A stretch of DNA of 47,928 bases from Lentisphaeria bacterium (GTDB taxonomy: Bacteria; Verrucomicrobiota; Lentisphaeria; Victivallales; Victivallaceae), in assembly GCA_017504435.1 (NCBI GenBank), contig JAFVRD010000020.1:1-47928 (forward strand), in the 5' to 3' direction. A model generated the notes under the pieces. That model was not told the origin of the DNA, made no database searches, and saw nothing but the letters and a program-made list of their open reading frames with translations. The position numbers and the translations under genes are program-made. Shown piece after piece: positions 1 to 8,406 of this stretch; the stretch's first letter is position 1, and every line of letters begins with the position of its first letter.

Positions 1-159
1 AATAATTCTGTTACCATTTCCGGTGGAGAAAATTGCACCATTGATCTTAAATTCGGCAATGAAGGCGATCAATATGAAGATATGCTTGCTATCGGAGCTT
101 TCGATTCTGCCGCCAGTGCAAAGATCTTTGAGGATAAAAACAGCGGAATGCTGGCCTGA
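1..159 (+). CDS. C-terminal end of an unknown protein (partial)
   Basis: Frame 1 is open from the left edge for 52 codons to a TGA at 157-159. The product is acidic and ends ...KNSGMLA. The start and most of the gene lie outside the window, and no family is recognisable from this fragment. Its stop codon directly abuts the stop of the convergent asnB gene (TGATCA at 157-162). The continuous frame and codon style like that of neighbouring genes support a real gene end, but the fragment is too short to be certain. Confidence 0.5.
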   Translation, partial: NNSVTISGGENCTIDLKFGNEGDQYEDMLAIGAFDSAASAKIFEDKNSGMLA

Positions 160-2064
160 TCAATTAGCATCAGGATTGCGGTCAAGAAACATTGCCAATA
201 TCAGCATATCCCACAGCAGATAACCGAAATCATAACCGTTCTGGTGAAGTGTCCAGTATTTATTCAACGCCTCCGGACGGATGAAACCATCTATCACCAG
301 CCGGGAGTTGAACAGTTTGTCATGCGCCTGATTTTTCCAGCTCTCTCTCAGCCACGCCGATATCGGAACTCCGAAACCGCGTTTGGGACGGTTCAACACC
401 TCCGGCGTGATGAATTCCGGAAACGCCGCACAAAGAATATATTTGCGCTGTTTGGAATTAAGCTTGTACTGCATCGGCAGCCGGGAGGCAAATTCAACGA
501 CCGCTTTATCCAAAAACGGACTGCGCAACTCCAAGGCATTGCTCATAGATGCAATATCCGCCTTGGGAAGAATATCACAGGGCAGGTAAGTACGCAAATC
601 CAATTCTGCAAGTTTTTCAACTTTGTCACGGGCAATCAATTCCCAACTCATCGCCGTAAAACATTCTGATGAATCACACCCCGCAAGCTCCTGCATGGCA
701 GGACCGTACAACTCCTTTTTCAATTGTTCAGGACAGCGGTCAAGCAAATTGAAATACCCGGTTTTTTCCGGATCAGCAAACAATTTCAGCACCCGTCTGA
801 TCCTGCCGCTTTTGCTTCTTTCTCCATGATTCGGGAAAAATGATGCTAAAAAATTGAACATGATTTTACGCAGAGATTGAGGCAGGAAATATATTTTTTC
901 CGCATAACGCATCGCTAAATATCTTTCGTAACCGGCAAATATCTCATCTGCACCGTCTCCACACAACGCCACTGTAACCTGTTCTTTGGCAATCTTGCTG
1001 AGCAGACACAACGGCAACGCTGATATGTCGGCGAACGGTTCTCCGAATTTGGCAAAAAGCGATTCAACAAAGCCGAAATCATCCGGTTTGACTTCCCGGA
1101 CATGATGTCGCAAATTTCCGCCGGTTACACTGTTGATGATCTCTGCCGAACGTCTGGCATTGTCTCTTTCATCATAGGAGGCATTGGAAAACGCCGCCGT
1201 AAATGCATCACACGGAGCAGGGTACATCAATTTTGCCGTCAAACCGGTGACAATACAGGAATCCACTCCGCCGGACAGAAACGTTCCGATCGGCACATCA
1301 GAAACCAACCGTTTTTCCACCGCTTTTTCTACCAGCCGACGCAATTCTGCCGTTGCCGCACTGAACGACAACGTACTGTTTTTTATGGAAAAATCTGCCT
1401 GCCAGTAACACCGGATAGAAATCTGATTATTTTCCAAATGCTGTTCCAATATGTGTCCGGGCGGCAATTTCCGGATCTGTTTAAATGCCGTATCCGGTTG
1501 CGGAACATACTGCAGTGACAGATAATTGTGCAATGCTTCCTTGTCCAACTGTTTCGGACACGCAGGATGTGCCATCAGTGCGGAAAATTCACTGGCAAAA
1601 ACCAACGAATCTCCATTCATAAAATAAAACAGCGGTTTTTGTCCAAGACGATCTCTGGCCAGCAGCAATTTCTTTTTAGCTGTATCAAAAACCGCCAACG
1701 CAAACATCCCGTCCAGATGTTCAACACATTCACTGCCGTACATCTCATACAAATGTATGATCGTTTCCGTATCCGATTCGGTGACAAAACGATGCCCCAA
1801 ATCGGTCAATTTTTCGCGAATTGCCTTGAAATTGTAAATTTCTCCGTTGAGAATGACTGCCAAACGTCCGTTTTCGCTGATCATTGGCTGATGTCCGTTT
1901 TTCAGGTCGATCACAGCCAGACGGTTGTGACCGAATACCGCATCCCTGCATGAAAATATGCCACTGTCATCAGGGCCGCGATGAGCTTGAGCAGCCATCA
2001 TTTTTTTTACAATTGCTTCGACAGCTTCACCGTGGGTGTTTACGATTCCGGAAATAGCGCACAT
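160..2064 (-). CDS. asnB: Asparagine synthetase (glutamine-hydrolysing)
   Basis: Cytoplasmic enzyme converting aspartate, glutamine and ATP to asparagine. The start at 2064 gives MCAISGIVN, placing the catalytic Cys at residue 2, as the N-terminal nucleophile glutamine amidotransferase domain requires; an AGAGAAG ribosome site precedes it. An in-frame start 45 bases upstream would bury this cysteine and is rejected. HRGPDD near residue 28 and NGEIYN near 73 belong to the glutaminase domain. SGGVDS near residue 258 is the ATP-pyrophosphatase loop of the synthetase domain. The length of 634 residues matches bacterial AsnB. Members of this family also amidate surface sugars or peptides, so a role other than free asparagine synthesis is possible. 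Confidence 0.93.
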   Translation of the reverse strand: MCAISGIVNTHGEAVEAIVKKMMAAQAHRGPDDSGIFSCRDAVFGHNRLAVIDLKNGHQPMISENGRLAVILNGEIYNFKAIREKLTDLGHRFVTESDTETIIHLYEMYGSECVEHLDGMFALAVFDTAKKKLLLARDRLGQKPLFYFMNGDSLVFASEFSALMAHPACPKQLDKEALHNYLSLQYVPQPDTAFKQIRKLPPGHILEQHLENNQISIRCYWQADFSIKNSTLSFSAATAELRRLVEKAVEKRLVSDVPIGTFLSGGVDSCIVTGLTAKLMYPAPCDAFTAAFSNASYDERDNARRSAEIINSVTGGNLRHHVREVKPDDFGFVESLFAKFGEPFADISALPLCLLSKIAKEQVTVALCGDGADEIFAGYERYLAMRYAEKIYFLPQSLRKIMFNFLASFFPNHGERSKSGRIRRVLKLFADPEKTGYFNLLDRCPEQLKKELYGPAMQELAGCDSSECFTAMSWELIARDKVEKLAELDLRTYLPCDILPKADIASMSNALELRSPFLDKAVVEFASRLPMQYKLNSKQRKYILCAAFPEFITPEVLNRPKRGFGVPISAWLRESWKNQAHDKLFNSRLVIDGFIRPEALNKYWTLHQNGYDFGYLLWDMLILAMFLDRNPDAN

Positions 2065-2111
2065 ATTACTTCTCTTTGGTATCATAAAAATCAGATAATG
2101 TTCAGACATTT

Positions 2112-2140
2112 AAAATACTACAAAAAAATTGTTTTTTCAA
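2112..2140 (-). promoter_or_regulatory. Probable asnB promoter
   Basis: On the minus strand TTGAAA (2135-2140) is followed after 17 bases by TATTTT (2112-2117). This places transcription start near 2105, about 40 bases before the asnB start. It lies back to back with the tsaE promoter. Confidence 0.45.
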
Positions 2141-2152
2141 GCCGTTTGATAC

Positions 2153-2180
2153 TTGAAATCCCAATTTAAGGCGATATATT
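2153..2180 (+). promoter_or_regulatory. Probable tsaE promoter
   Basis: TTGAAA (2153-2158), 16-base spacer, TATATT (2175-2180). The predicted start near 2187 leaves a leader of about 30 bases before the tsaE ATG at 2216. Confidence 0.5.
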
Positions 2181-2215
2181 CAACCCTGACAGGTAAATCA
2201 TGCAGGAATGAAAAT

Positions 2216-2650
2216 ATGAAAAAAATTATTGAACGGATAACATCTCGTTCTGAGAAAGATACTGAAAAATTTGCTTTTGATCTGGCTCAGCGTCTGCCGC
2301 TGGGCAGTATGTTGACTTTGCAGGGAGATCTGGGGGCGGGGAAAACTGTATTCGCCCGGGGCTTTGCCCGGGGGTTGGGAATTACTGAACCGGTTTCCAG
2401 TCCGACCTATACTATCGTTCAGGAATATTCCCTGCCGGGGCAGGGGAGGTTGTATCATCTGGATCTCTACCGGATATCGTCAGCTGAATCGGCACTGGCA
2501 TTCGGTGTCGATGAATTTTTTGATGACAGCAACGCGTTCAAACTGGTAGAATGGGCTGAACGGGCTGAAAATCTTATCCCCGAAAATGCAATTCGCGTTT
2601 CGATCCGTCACTTGGGTGAAAATGAACGTGAGATCATTGCTGAAAATTGA
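2216..2650 (+). CDS. tsaE: tRNA threonylcarbamoyladenosine biosynthesis ATPase TsaE
   Basis: P-loop ATPase that works with TsaB and TsaD to form t6A at position 37 of ANN-decoding tRNAs. The Walker A motif GDLGAGKT is at residues 37-44, and SPTYTIVQEY and YHLDLYR match the family. At 144 residues it is close to the usual 150. The ATG at 2216 was chosen because AGGA precedes it by a good distance and it begins the family-like N terminus; an upstream in-frame start adds 21 unrelated residues. The next gene overlaps its end by 29 bases, suggesting coupled translation with the membrane protease. Confidence 0.92.
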   Translation: MKKIIERITSRSEKDTEKFAFDLAQRLPLGSMLTLQGDLGAGKTVFARGFARGLGITEPVSSPTYTIVQEYSLPGQGRLYHLDLYRISSAESALAFGVDEFFDDSNAFKLVEWAERAENLIPENAIRVSIRHLGENEREIIAEN

Positions 2651-3293
2651 TTTTACTCCGCCAGATTCATCAGAAATTAAAATGATCTGGTTGCGGATGT
2701 GGTGGATTTTTGCAGCATTGCTGCTGCTGCCGACGTGTTTCAGCATGATCGGGCTGCCTGACATTGCGGTCATCATGTTATCCGGAATATGCGGATTAGC
2801 AGGATGTATCATGCCCAGAAAGTTGACAGGATTTCATAAAATCCAACCGCATGGAATTGTGTCAATATTGCTGACAGCAGTCGCTATTTTAGTATTGTCA
2901 GCATTGGTCACCGGCGCATGGAAAGCTCTTTTGACATGGTGTGAAGTGAAATATCCGGAAAAACAACTTCTGGCGGAAATGATTTCGCTTTTTTCCGGCT
3001 GGGAAAGGGCAGGGCTTTTTGTATCGTTATGCATGATCACTCCGGTATTGGAGGAGTTTTTGTTCAGAAGAATGATTTATCCGGTGTGGTATAAACTGCA
3101 CCCGGAAACCGCTTTTGCTGGAACTGCGGTGTTATTTTCTGTTGTTCATGGATTTCTGCCTGGATTGCCGGGATTGTTTATTCTCGGCTGTGGATTCCAA
3201 TATCTCTATTTGCGCTACCGGAATTTATCAGCACCGGTGTTGGCTCATGCATTGGTAAACACTATTGCGTTTGCGGTTAATTGTGTCAGATGA
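2622..3293 (+). CDS. CPBP-family intramembrane metalloprotease
   Basis: Integral membrane protein of 223 residues with several hydrophobic segments and the CPBP (CAAX protease / bacteriocin-processing, Abi) signature: EExxxRR at residues 144-150, a histidine in a VHGF context near 176, and HALVN near 209. These are the metal ligands of the glutamate-type protease fold. The substrate is unknown; bacterial members have been linked to protein or peptide processing and to immunity against bacteriocins. It starts inside tsaE at an ATG preceded by GGGTGA. An earlier in-frame ATG at 2586 would deepen the overlap without a better ribosome site. Confidence 0.8.
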   Translation: MNVRSLLKIDFTPPDSSEIKMIWLRMWWIFAALLLLPTCFSMIGLPDIAVIMLSGICGLAGCIMPRKLTGFHKIQPHGIVSILLTAVAILVLSALVTGAWKALLTWCEVKYPEKQLLAEMISLFSGWERAGLFVSLCMITPVLEEFLFRRMIYPVWYKLHPETAFAGTAVLFSVVHGFLPGLPGLFILGCGFQYLYLRYRNLSAPVLAHALVNTIAFAVNCVR

Positions 3294-3318
3294 TAAAAAA
3301 ACAGCCAAGGGGAAACAA

Positions 3319-3714
3319 GTGATCGCTTTTAACAAAACATGCAACCAATTGATCATTTACTTTTTGGTCGGATCATTTGCTACCATTATCGAATGGAGCG
3401 CATTTTATATCTTTGATTTTTTGTGGAAATGGCACTATGCGGTTGCATTCCCTGCCGCATTTGTAATGTCAACATTTGCGAATTGGTGCTGCGGCAGATA
3501 TTTACTGTTCAAAAAAGGGCACCCAAAAGGATTATGGTATGAATTATTGTTTATTTATGCTGTAAGTACAGTTGGATTAACTGCCAATATTTTGATTATG
3601 TGGATACTTATTGATCATATGGCAGTACATGATATGATTGCAAAAATCATCGCGACCGGGATTGTTTTTCTTGGCAATTTCGCGGTCAGAAAAATATATA
3701 TTTACAAAATATAA
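3319..3714 (+). CDS. GtrA-like membrane protein
   Basis: Small protein of 131 residues with four hydrophobic segments and the N-terminal pattern of the GtrA family (FLVGSFATIIEWSAFYIF). Family members are thought to move undecaprenyl-phosphate-linked sugars across the inner membrane for glycosylation of polysaccharide. I chose the GTG at 3319 because AAGGGG (3307-3312) sits 6 bases upstream; the longer frame starting at a TTG inside the protease gene lacks such a site. It is the last gene of the tsaE unit. No dedicated sugar-transferase partner is adjacent. Confidence 0.8.
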   Translation: MIAFNKTCNQLIIYFLVGSFATIIEWSAFYIFDFLWKWHYAVAFPAAFVMSTFANWCCGRYLLFKKGHPKGLWYELLFIYAVSTVGLTANILIMWILIDHMAVHDMIAKIIATGIVFLGNFAVRKIYIYKI

Positions 3715-3730
3715 TCAACTGCTGAAAAAT

Positions 3731-3770
3731 AAAAAATCCAGTATCGGAGTTGCAAAAAATTTGCCGATAC
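3731..3770 (-). terminator. Probable terminator of the fabD-SIMPL-phosphatase unit
   Basis: GTATCGG (3741-3747) and CCGATAC (3764-3770) form a 7-bp stem with a 16-base loop. Read on the minus strand it is followed by TGGA and a run of six T. The loop is long, so strength is uncertain. Confidence 0.5.
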
Positions 3771-3788
3771 CGGGCATACACCTAAGCT

Positions 3789-4442
3789 TCAAAAAAGTTT
3801 CAGCAATTCATCTGCTGTGTGAACGATGAAATCAGGATTTGCATTTTCCAGTTTTCCGGGGCGTCCATAGCCCCAAGTCACTCCGCAGGTCGACAATGCG
3901 TGTTGCTTACCGGACAAAATATCAATTTCAGTATCTCCGACCATCAGCACCTGTGAGGGCAGGGGGGTACAGGATTGGCGGAACGCCAAACCGACCAGAT
4001 CCGGTTTACTCAACAAATATTCCGGCGAAACTATATCCGGAGTGAACATGCCTGCACAGCAATCCAGCAAGTCAAATTTTTTCAACAGTTTTGATGTCGG
4101 TTTCAATCGTTTATTGGTTACAACGTAAATGCGTTTCCCCGAATATGCAAGTTCCTTAAAAGCTTCGATCATACCGGGGTAGGGGCATGCCGAATAGTCA
4201 TCGGCTTCATCATAGAAATTTTTATATGCCTGCATGATCAAGTTTCGAAACTCATTTGAAACTTCCGGAAACAGCATCAATGCAGTTTCCGGAAGTGATG
4301 GCCCCACCCGGAATGTGGTATCGAAATGATCGCATTGCAAGTTTAAACTGGCAATAGCATTTTGCCAAGCCCCGCGTATATCCGGCTCGGTATCAGCAAT
4401 CGTGCCGTCAAAGTCAAAAAAAACTGTTCGAAAATCACTCAT
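3789..4442 (-). CDS. HAD-superfamily phosphatase, phosphoglycolate phosphatase-like
   Basis: Soluble phosphatase of 217 residues. Motif I is DFDGTIADT at residues 10-18 with the nucleophilic Asp, motif II is in YVVTNKR, and motif IV is VGDTEID. The layout is that of the Gph/PpaX group, which act on phosphoglycolate or pyrophosphate; the substrate cannot be fixed from sequence. Its ATG overlaps the stop of the upstream SIMPL gene (ATGA), so the two are co-translated. It is the last gene of the leftward unit. Confidence 0.82.
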   Translation of the reverse strand: MSDFRTVFFDFDGTIADTEPDIRGAWQNAIASLNLQCDHFDTTFRVGPSLPETALMLFPEVSNEFRNLIMQAYKNFYDEADDYSACPYPGMIEAFKELAYSGKRIYVVTNKRLKPTSKLLKKFDLLDCCAGMFTPDIVSPEYLLSKPDLVGLAFRQSCTPLPSQVLMVGDTEIDILSGKQHALSTCGVTWGYGRPGKLENANPDFIVHTADELLKLF

Positions 4443-5212
4443 TTTTCTGCCAATTCAAAATCCAATGTTACCACTAAGCGCATGACTTTATTGATTGTCC
4501 GGGTATCATAAGTCCCATAGTCGCTGGTATCATTTGAGGCCGGACGGGTGATTTGTATAACTCCCTGACGGGCACGAGTGAGATTACCTAATTTTGCACC
4601 GCTTTTTTGAGCGACGGTTTGAGCGCGCTGATACGCGGACTGGGTCGCATAATCAACCAATTCAAGTTTGTACTGCTCCGGATTACTGATGAAATACTCC
4701 ACCGAATGTATGGAAACATCAATATCGTCTGCAGTCAAAGCATACAGCTGTACTGCAGCATTTTCCAGAATTTTAACTTGTGACGTACGAATCCGGCATT
4801 CTCTGGTAAAAGCGTAATGACTGAATTCATCCCGGCTGGATTCCTTATTTCCTTCGCGAACCGTTACGGTTTTGAATATTTTTGCATAATTGACCGATAC
4901 ATTTTCGACCCATTCCGGTTTGATTCCCAATTCTGCAAATTTTTTGTTGAGAATTGCATTGATCCGGTTGATCTCGGCGTATCCGGACTTGATATCCGGA
5001 GCATTGCAAGATATGGTACAGGTAAAAGCTCCGACATCAGACGTGATATTTTTCTCAGCAACACCTTTGACCGTAATGATTTTAGAGGTGATATTTTTAT
5101 TTTGTATTTTTACCGCAAAACGGCTGAGCATTGCAGCAGATACGACCACTCCGCCAGCTAAAATCAACACACATCCCAGTACCAAAACTGAAATTTTTTT
5201 AGTATCAATCAT
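4439..5212 (-). CDS. SIMPL-domain (DUF541) membrane-anchored protein
   Basis: 257 residues. The N-terminal hydrophobic segment at residues 8-28 is an uncleaved anchor or signal. The rest carries the SIMPL/DUF541 pattern: an early ITVKGVAEKNITSDVG, a central helical stretch, then YATQSAYQRAQTVAQKSGAKLGN. Proteins of this group are periplasmic or surface associated and of unclear molecular function; E. coli YggE is linked to oxidative-stress tolerance. The ATG at 5212 has GAGGGG at good spacing; an upstream in-frame TTG overlapping the fabD stop is less likely. Confidence 0.8.
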   Translation of the reverse strand: MIDTKKISVLVLGCVLILAGGVVVSAAMLSRFAVKIQNKNITSKIITVKGVAEKNITSDVGAFTCTISCNAPDIKSGYAEINRINAILNKKFAELGIKPEWVENVSVNYAKIFKTVTVREGNKESSRDEFSHYAFTRECRIRTSQVKILENAAVQLYALTADDIDVSIHSVEYFISNPEQYKLELVDYATQSAYQRAQTVAQKSGAKLGNLTRARQGVIQITRPASNDTSDYGTYDTRTINKVMRLVVTLDFELAEK

Positions 5213-5232
5213 ACAAATCCCCTCTCTGGCTG

Positions 5233-6141
5233 TCAAAAGTTATTTATCGCATCAAATGAACCGATATTTACAGTTTTTATCTCCGGAAGAGTCCGGGAAC
5301 AGAGTTTGGTCAGGACATTGCCGGGACCAAATTCTATCATTGTATCGGCTCCCAATGCTGCCATCGCCCGTACACAACCTTCCCAACGCACGGAACCGGC
5401 GACTTGGGAGGCAAGATTTGTCCTCAATTCATCAAGGTTTTGCGCGGGCAGGGCGGTGCAATTGTGGTAGACTGGTATTGCCGGCATACTTATATTTGCA
5501 GCGGCAATAACCGGTTTTAAAGCTTCTCCGGCACTTGCCATCAAGCGGGAATGAAATGCTCCGGCTACATTTAGAACAATGACTTTGCGTATACCGGCAG
5601 ATTTCAACGCTTCAACCGCTGCGGCAAGTTTTTCTTTTTCCCCGGATATAACGATTTGACCGGGACTGTTGTAATTGGCAACATCAATACCGTTTTCAGC
5701 ACAAACTTTCTGAATAATATCAATATCTCCATTTAATACAGATGCCATGCCGCCATTGGTTTCCCGGCATGCCGCATCCATTAATTTGGCCCGTTGGGCA
5801 AGCAGTTGCAAACCGGAAACGAAATCAAATGCACCTCCGGCGTATAAAGCGCCGTATTCGCCAAGACTCAAACCGGCACATGCAACCGCTTGGATATCAG
5901 AATATTTTTCTTTAAAAGCGGCGAGGGAGGCACAACTCATTGTATAGATTGCCGGCTGACAATAAACAGTCTGAGTGAGCTTATCATCCGGACCATTAAA
6001 AATAACATCGCTCAAAGCATATCCCAATGCTTCATCTGAGCGTTTGAAAACTTCTGCTGCCGCAGGTGAATTTTCAGCAAGATCCCTGCCCATTCCGGCA
6101 AATTGTGCGCCTTGTCCGGAGAATACGAAAAATGCTTTCAT
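5233..6141 (-). CDS. fabD: Malonyl-CoA:acyl carrier protein transacylase
   Basis: Transfers malonyl from CoA to acyl carrier protein at the start of type II fatty acid synthesis. GQGAQ is at residues 9-13, the catalytic serine is Ser92 in GLSLGEYG, and the partner His197 is in GAFHS. The length of 302 residues is standard. The start has AAAGGGA upstream. It is not with other fab genes here; instead it heads a unit with a SIMPL protein and a phosphatase. Two copies of the octamer discussed in the findings fall inside it. Confidence 0.95.
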   Translation of the reverse strand: MKAFFVFSGQGAQFAGMGRDLAENSPAAAEVFKRSDEALGYALSDVIFNGPDDKLTQTVYCQPAIYTMSCASLAAFKEKYSDIQAVACAGLSLGEYGALYAGGAFDFVSGLQLLAQRAKLMDAACRETNGGMASVLNGDIDIIQKVCAENGIDVANYNSPGQIVISGEKEKLAAAVEALKSAGIRKVIVLNVAGAFHSRLMASAGEALKPVIAAANISMPAIPVYHNCTALPAQNLDELRTNLASQVAGSVRWEGCVRAMAALGADTMIEFGPGNVLTKLCSRTLPEIKTVNIGSFDAINNF

Positions 6142-6190
6142 AACTTTATCCCTTTCTGATATTGTTTCTCAAATCAAATGTCAATGAGAA

Positions 6191-6218
6191 AATATAAAAC
6201 CGCTTATGAAAAATTCAA
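6191..6218 (-). promoter_or_regulatory. Probable fabD promoter
   Basis: On the minus strand TTGAAT (6213-6218), 16-base spacer, TATATT (6191-6196). The predicted start near 6184 gives a leader of about 43 bases. Confidence 0.5.
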
Positions 6219-6521
6219 TCCGGTTTGCATAAAAACTTTCAAGATTTTTATTTTTGTTGTCAATGTTATTATCAAGTTATTTACAAGTTGTTTGCCATAA
6301 ATTGTAACTTCTTGAAAATTAAGTTGTTGCAAAAATACAACACGCAACCTCCCCGACTTCAAGCTTAACATAACGTACATTATGCGACATTGCAAAAGTC
6401 AGGATTTTCAACTCCTTTTTATTGGCAGAACACTCCGCTGCATATTTTTTTACAAGAGATGTTATGTTTTGCACGGATACAGGTGGAAAAAAGTTAAAAA
6501 ATGTGCTATCTTATGCCTGTG

Positions 6522-6527
6522 TATAAT
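6522..6527 (+). promoter_or_regulatory. Possible mnmG promoter -10 element
   Basis: A consensus TATAAT lies 26 bases before the mnmG ATG. No good -35 hexamer is present at 16-18 bases, so only the -10 is marked. Confidence 0.35.
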
Positions 6528-6552
6528 ATTGATCTCAGGTAGACGTTTTAAC

Positions 6553-8406
6553 ATGAAAGAATACGACGTAATTGTAGTTGGTGCCGGCCATGCCGGATGT
6601 GAAGCGGCTTTGGCTGCGTCGCGCTTTGGAGCATCGGTAGTGTTGATCACATTTAATATGGATCACATCGCGCAAATGAGTTGCAACCCTGCCATTGGCG
6701 GCATTGCCAAAGGTCAGGTCGTCCGGGAAATTGATGCTTTAGGCGGGGCAATGGGGATCGTTTCGGAAGCTGCAGCGATCCAGTTCCGTATGCTCAACCG
6801 TACCAAAGGTCCGGCGGTCTGGTCTCCCCGGGCACAGTGTGACAAAGCAGTGTACCGTTCCGGGATGAAACTTTTCCTGGAAAACACCCCCAATGTAGAC
6901 ATTCTTCAATCGGAAGTTACCGGTTTTATATTGGAAAATAATAAAATTTGCGGTATAACTACTAATTTCAGGGATCAAATCCGCGCTAAAGCCGTGGTTT
7001 TGACCACCGGAACATCTTTGAATGGTACTCTGCATTACGGTCTGATGAATTTTCCCGGCGGCCGTGCCGGTGATATGGCGTCTTGTGATCTTTCCGCAGC
7101 TCTCAGCGGACAGCTCGGCTTGGAAATCGGTCGACTGAAAACCGGTACCCCTCCCCGGGTATTGGACAAAACAATTGATTTTTCCGGCATGCAGCTGCAG
7201 CCGTCCGAACCTGAATTTGAAGAATTCAGCTTTTGGAGTATGTCTTTACGTCCGGCAGTCGTCAATGCCAATCGTCGCGACCTGCCCTGTTATATGATTC
7301 ATTCCACCGATGAAACTGCTGATGTTGTCCGGAAAAATCTGGATAAATCTCCGATGTACAGCGGAGTGATAAAAGGCATCGGGACACGCTATTGTCCATC
7401 TTTTGAGGATAAAATCGTGCGCTTCCCGCAACATCCTTATCACCTGTTGTTTTTGGAACCAGAAGGGGCTGACACCGGTGAATATTATATCAATGGGTTT
7501 TCGAGCAGTCTTCCCCCGGAAGTGCAAAAGCAGATGATCCGTACCCTGCCCGGCATGAAAAATGCGGTGATTTCGCGTTATGCATATGCAATCGAATATG
7601 ATTTTATTCCCCCGCATCAAACTGAACGGTGTTTGCGTAATAAACGTTGGCATAACCTGTTTACTGCCGGGCAGATAAACGGAACCAGCGGTTATGAGGA
7701 AGCCGCCGGTCAGGGATTGATCGCCGGTATGAATGCAGCACGTTGTGCCGCCGGATTGGAACCAGTATTTCCCGGTCGTGAACAAAGTTATATCGGAGTT
7801 ATGCTGGATGATTTATCTACTAAAGAAATCGTTGAACCATACCGTTTGTTTACAAGCCGGGCAGAGTACAGATTGACTTTACGTCAGGAAAATGCAGATT
7901 TGCGTTTAAGTGAATTGGCACATCAATGGGGAATCCTGCCTGATGAAAAATATCTGGAATTCAAAGCATACCGAAATTTACTTTCTGAAAAATTATCATT
8001 CTGCCGCAATAACAAAACCGGCAAACAATTATGGTTTGCCAAGTTGCGGGATTTTGCTCCGGGTTCTCCCCTGCCCCAAACCGGAAGTGCAGCGTCTGAA
8101 TTGACATTGCCGGATACCCGGATCGGACGCCGGGTGTGGCAGGAATTGCTTATAGAAGCAAAATATGATGGTTATTTGCAGCGTGAATGTGTAGAAATCA
8201 ACCGGTTGAAGAAATTGGAAGATACTATGATCCCGGATGGATTTGATTATTCAGCCGTACGCGGATTGTGTAATGAATCACGGCAAAAATTGGAAAAAAT
8301 CCGTCCGGCGACATTGGGACAGGCCGGACGCATCGATGGTGTCACACCTGCAGATGTTGCGTTGCTGCAAGTGGTGTTGAAAAAACAGGAAAACACTTCG
8401 CGATGA
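6553..8406 (+). CDS. mnmG: tRNA uridine 5-carboxymethylaminomethyl modification enzyme MnmG (GidA)
   Basis: FAD-dependent partner of MnmE that installs the cmnm5 group on wobble uridine 34 of several tRNAs. The Rossmann FAD loop VGAGHAGCEAA is near residue 8, and CNPAIGGIAKG, GLKTGTPPR-like (GRLKTGTPPR), GTRYCPS and GQINGTSGYEEAAGQG are signature blocks; the C terminus ends with the usual small helical domain. 617 residues is full length. The ATG at 6553 follows AGGTAG. Its stop overlaps the start of the next gene in ATGA, tying it to an OppC-type permease, which is an unusual partner. Confidence 0.96.
   Translation: MKEYDVIVVGAGHAGCEAALAASRFGASVVLITFNMDHIAQMSCNPAIGGIAKGQVVREIDALGGAMGIVSEAAAIQFRMLNRTKGPAVWSPRAQCDKAVYRSGMKLFLENTPNVDILQSEVTGFILENNKICGITTNFRDQIRAKAVVLTTGTSLNGTLHYGLMNFPGGRAGDMASCDLSAALSGQLGLEIGRLKTGTPPRVLDKTIDFSGMQLQPSEPEFEEFSFWSMSLRPAVVNANRRDLPCYMIHSTDETADVVRKNLDKSPMYSGVIKGIGTRYCPSFEDKIVRFPQHPYHLLFLEPEGADTGEYYINGFSSSLPPEVQKQMIRTLPGMKNAVISRYAYAIEYDFIPPHQTERCLRNKRWHNLFTAGQINGTSGYEEAAGQGLIAGMNAARCAAGLEPVFPGREQSYIGVMLDDLSTKEIVEPYRLFTSRAEYRLTLRQENADLRLSELAHQWGILPDEKYLEFKAYRNLLSEKLSFCRNNKTGKQLWFAKLRDFAPGSPLPQTGSAASELTLPDTRIGRRVWQELLIEAKYDGYLQRECVEINRLKKLEDTMIPDGFDYSAVRGLCNESRQKLEKIRPATLGQAGRIDGVTPADVALLQVVLKKQENTSR

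Larger units (their letters stand above)
6142..6552. other. AT-rich divergent intergenic region between fabD and mnmG
   Basis: 411 bases without a convincing gene. A 63-codon minus-strand frame (6204-6395) has no ribosome site or family resemblance. The stretch holds a fabD promoter, a TATAAT before mnmG, and one exact match to the DnaA-box pattern TTATNCACA (reverse complement TGTGTATAA at 6519-6527), plus two one-mismatch matches near 6226 and 6280. The exact box overlaps the mnmG -10 region, so it may be coincidental. Confidence 0.5.

Noticed and set aside
2065-2109. Longer N terminus for AsnB
   Set aside because: It would hide the catalytic cysteine that must follow the initiator methionine in glutamine-dependent AsnB.
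2430-2445. Hairpin CCCTGCC/GGCAGGG inside tsaE as a terminator
   Set aside because: It lies in the coding frame of a well-conserved gene and no T run follows. It is better explained as one full and one partial copy of the recurring octamer.
6204-6395. 63-codon minus-strand frame in the fabD-mnmG gap
   Set aside because: No ribosome site, no family resemblance, and the sequence is simply AT-rich; its position conflicts with the predicted fabD promoter.
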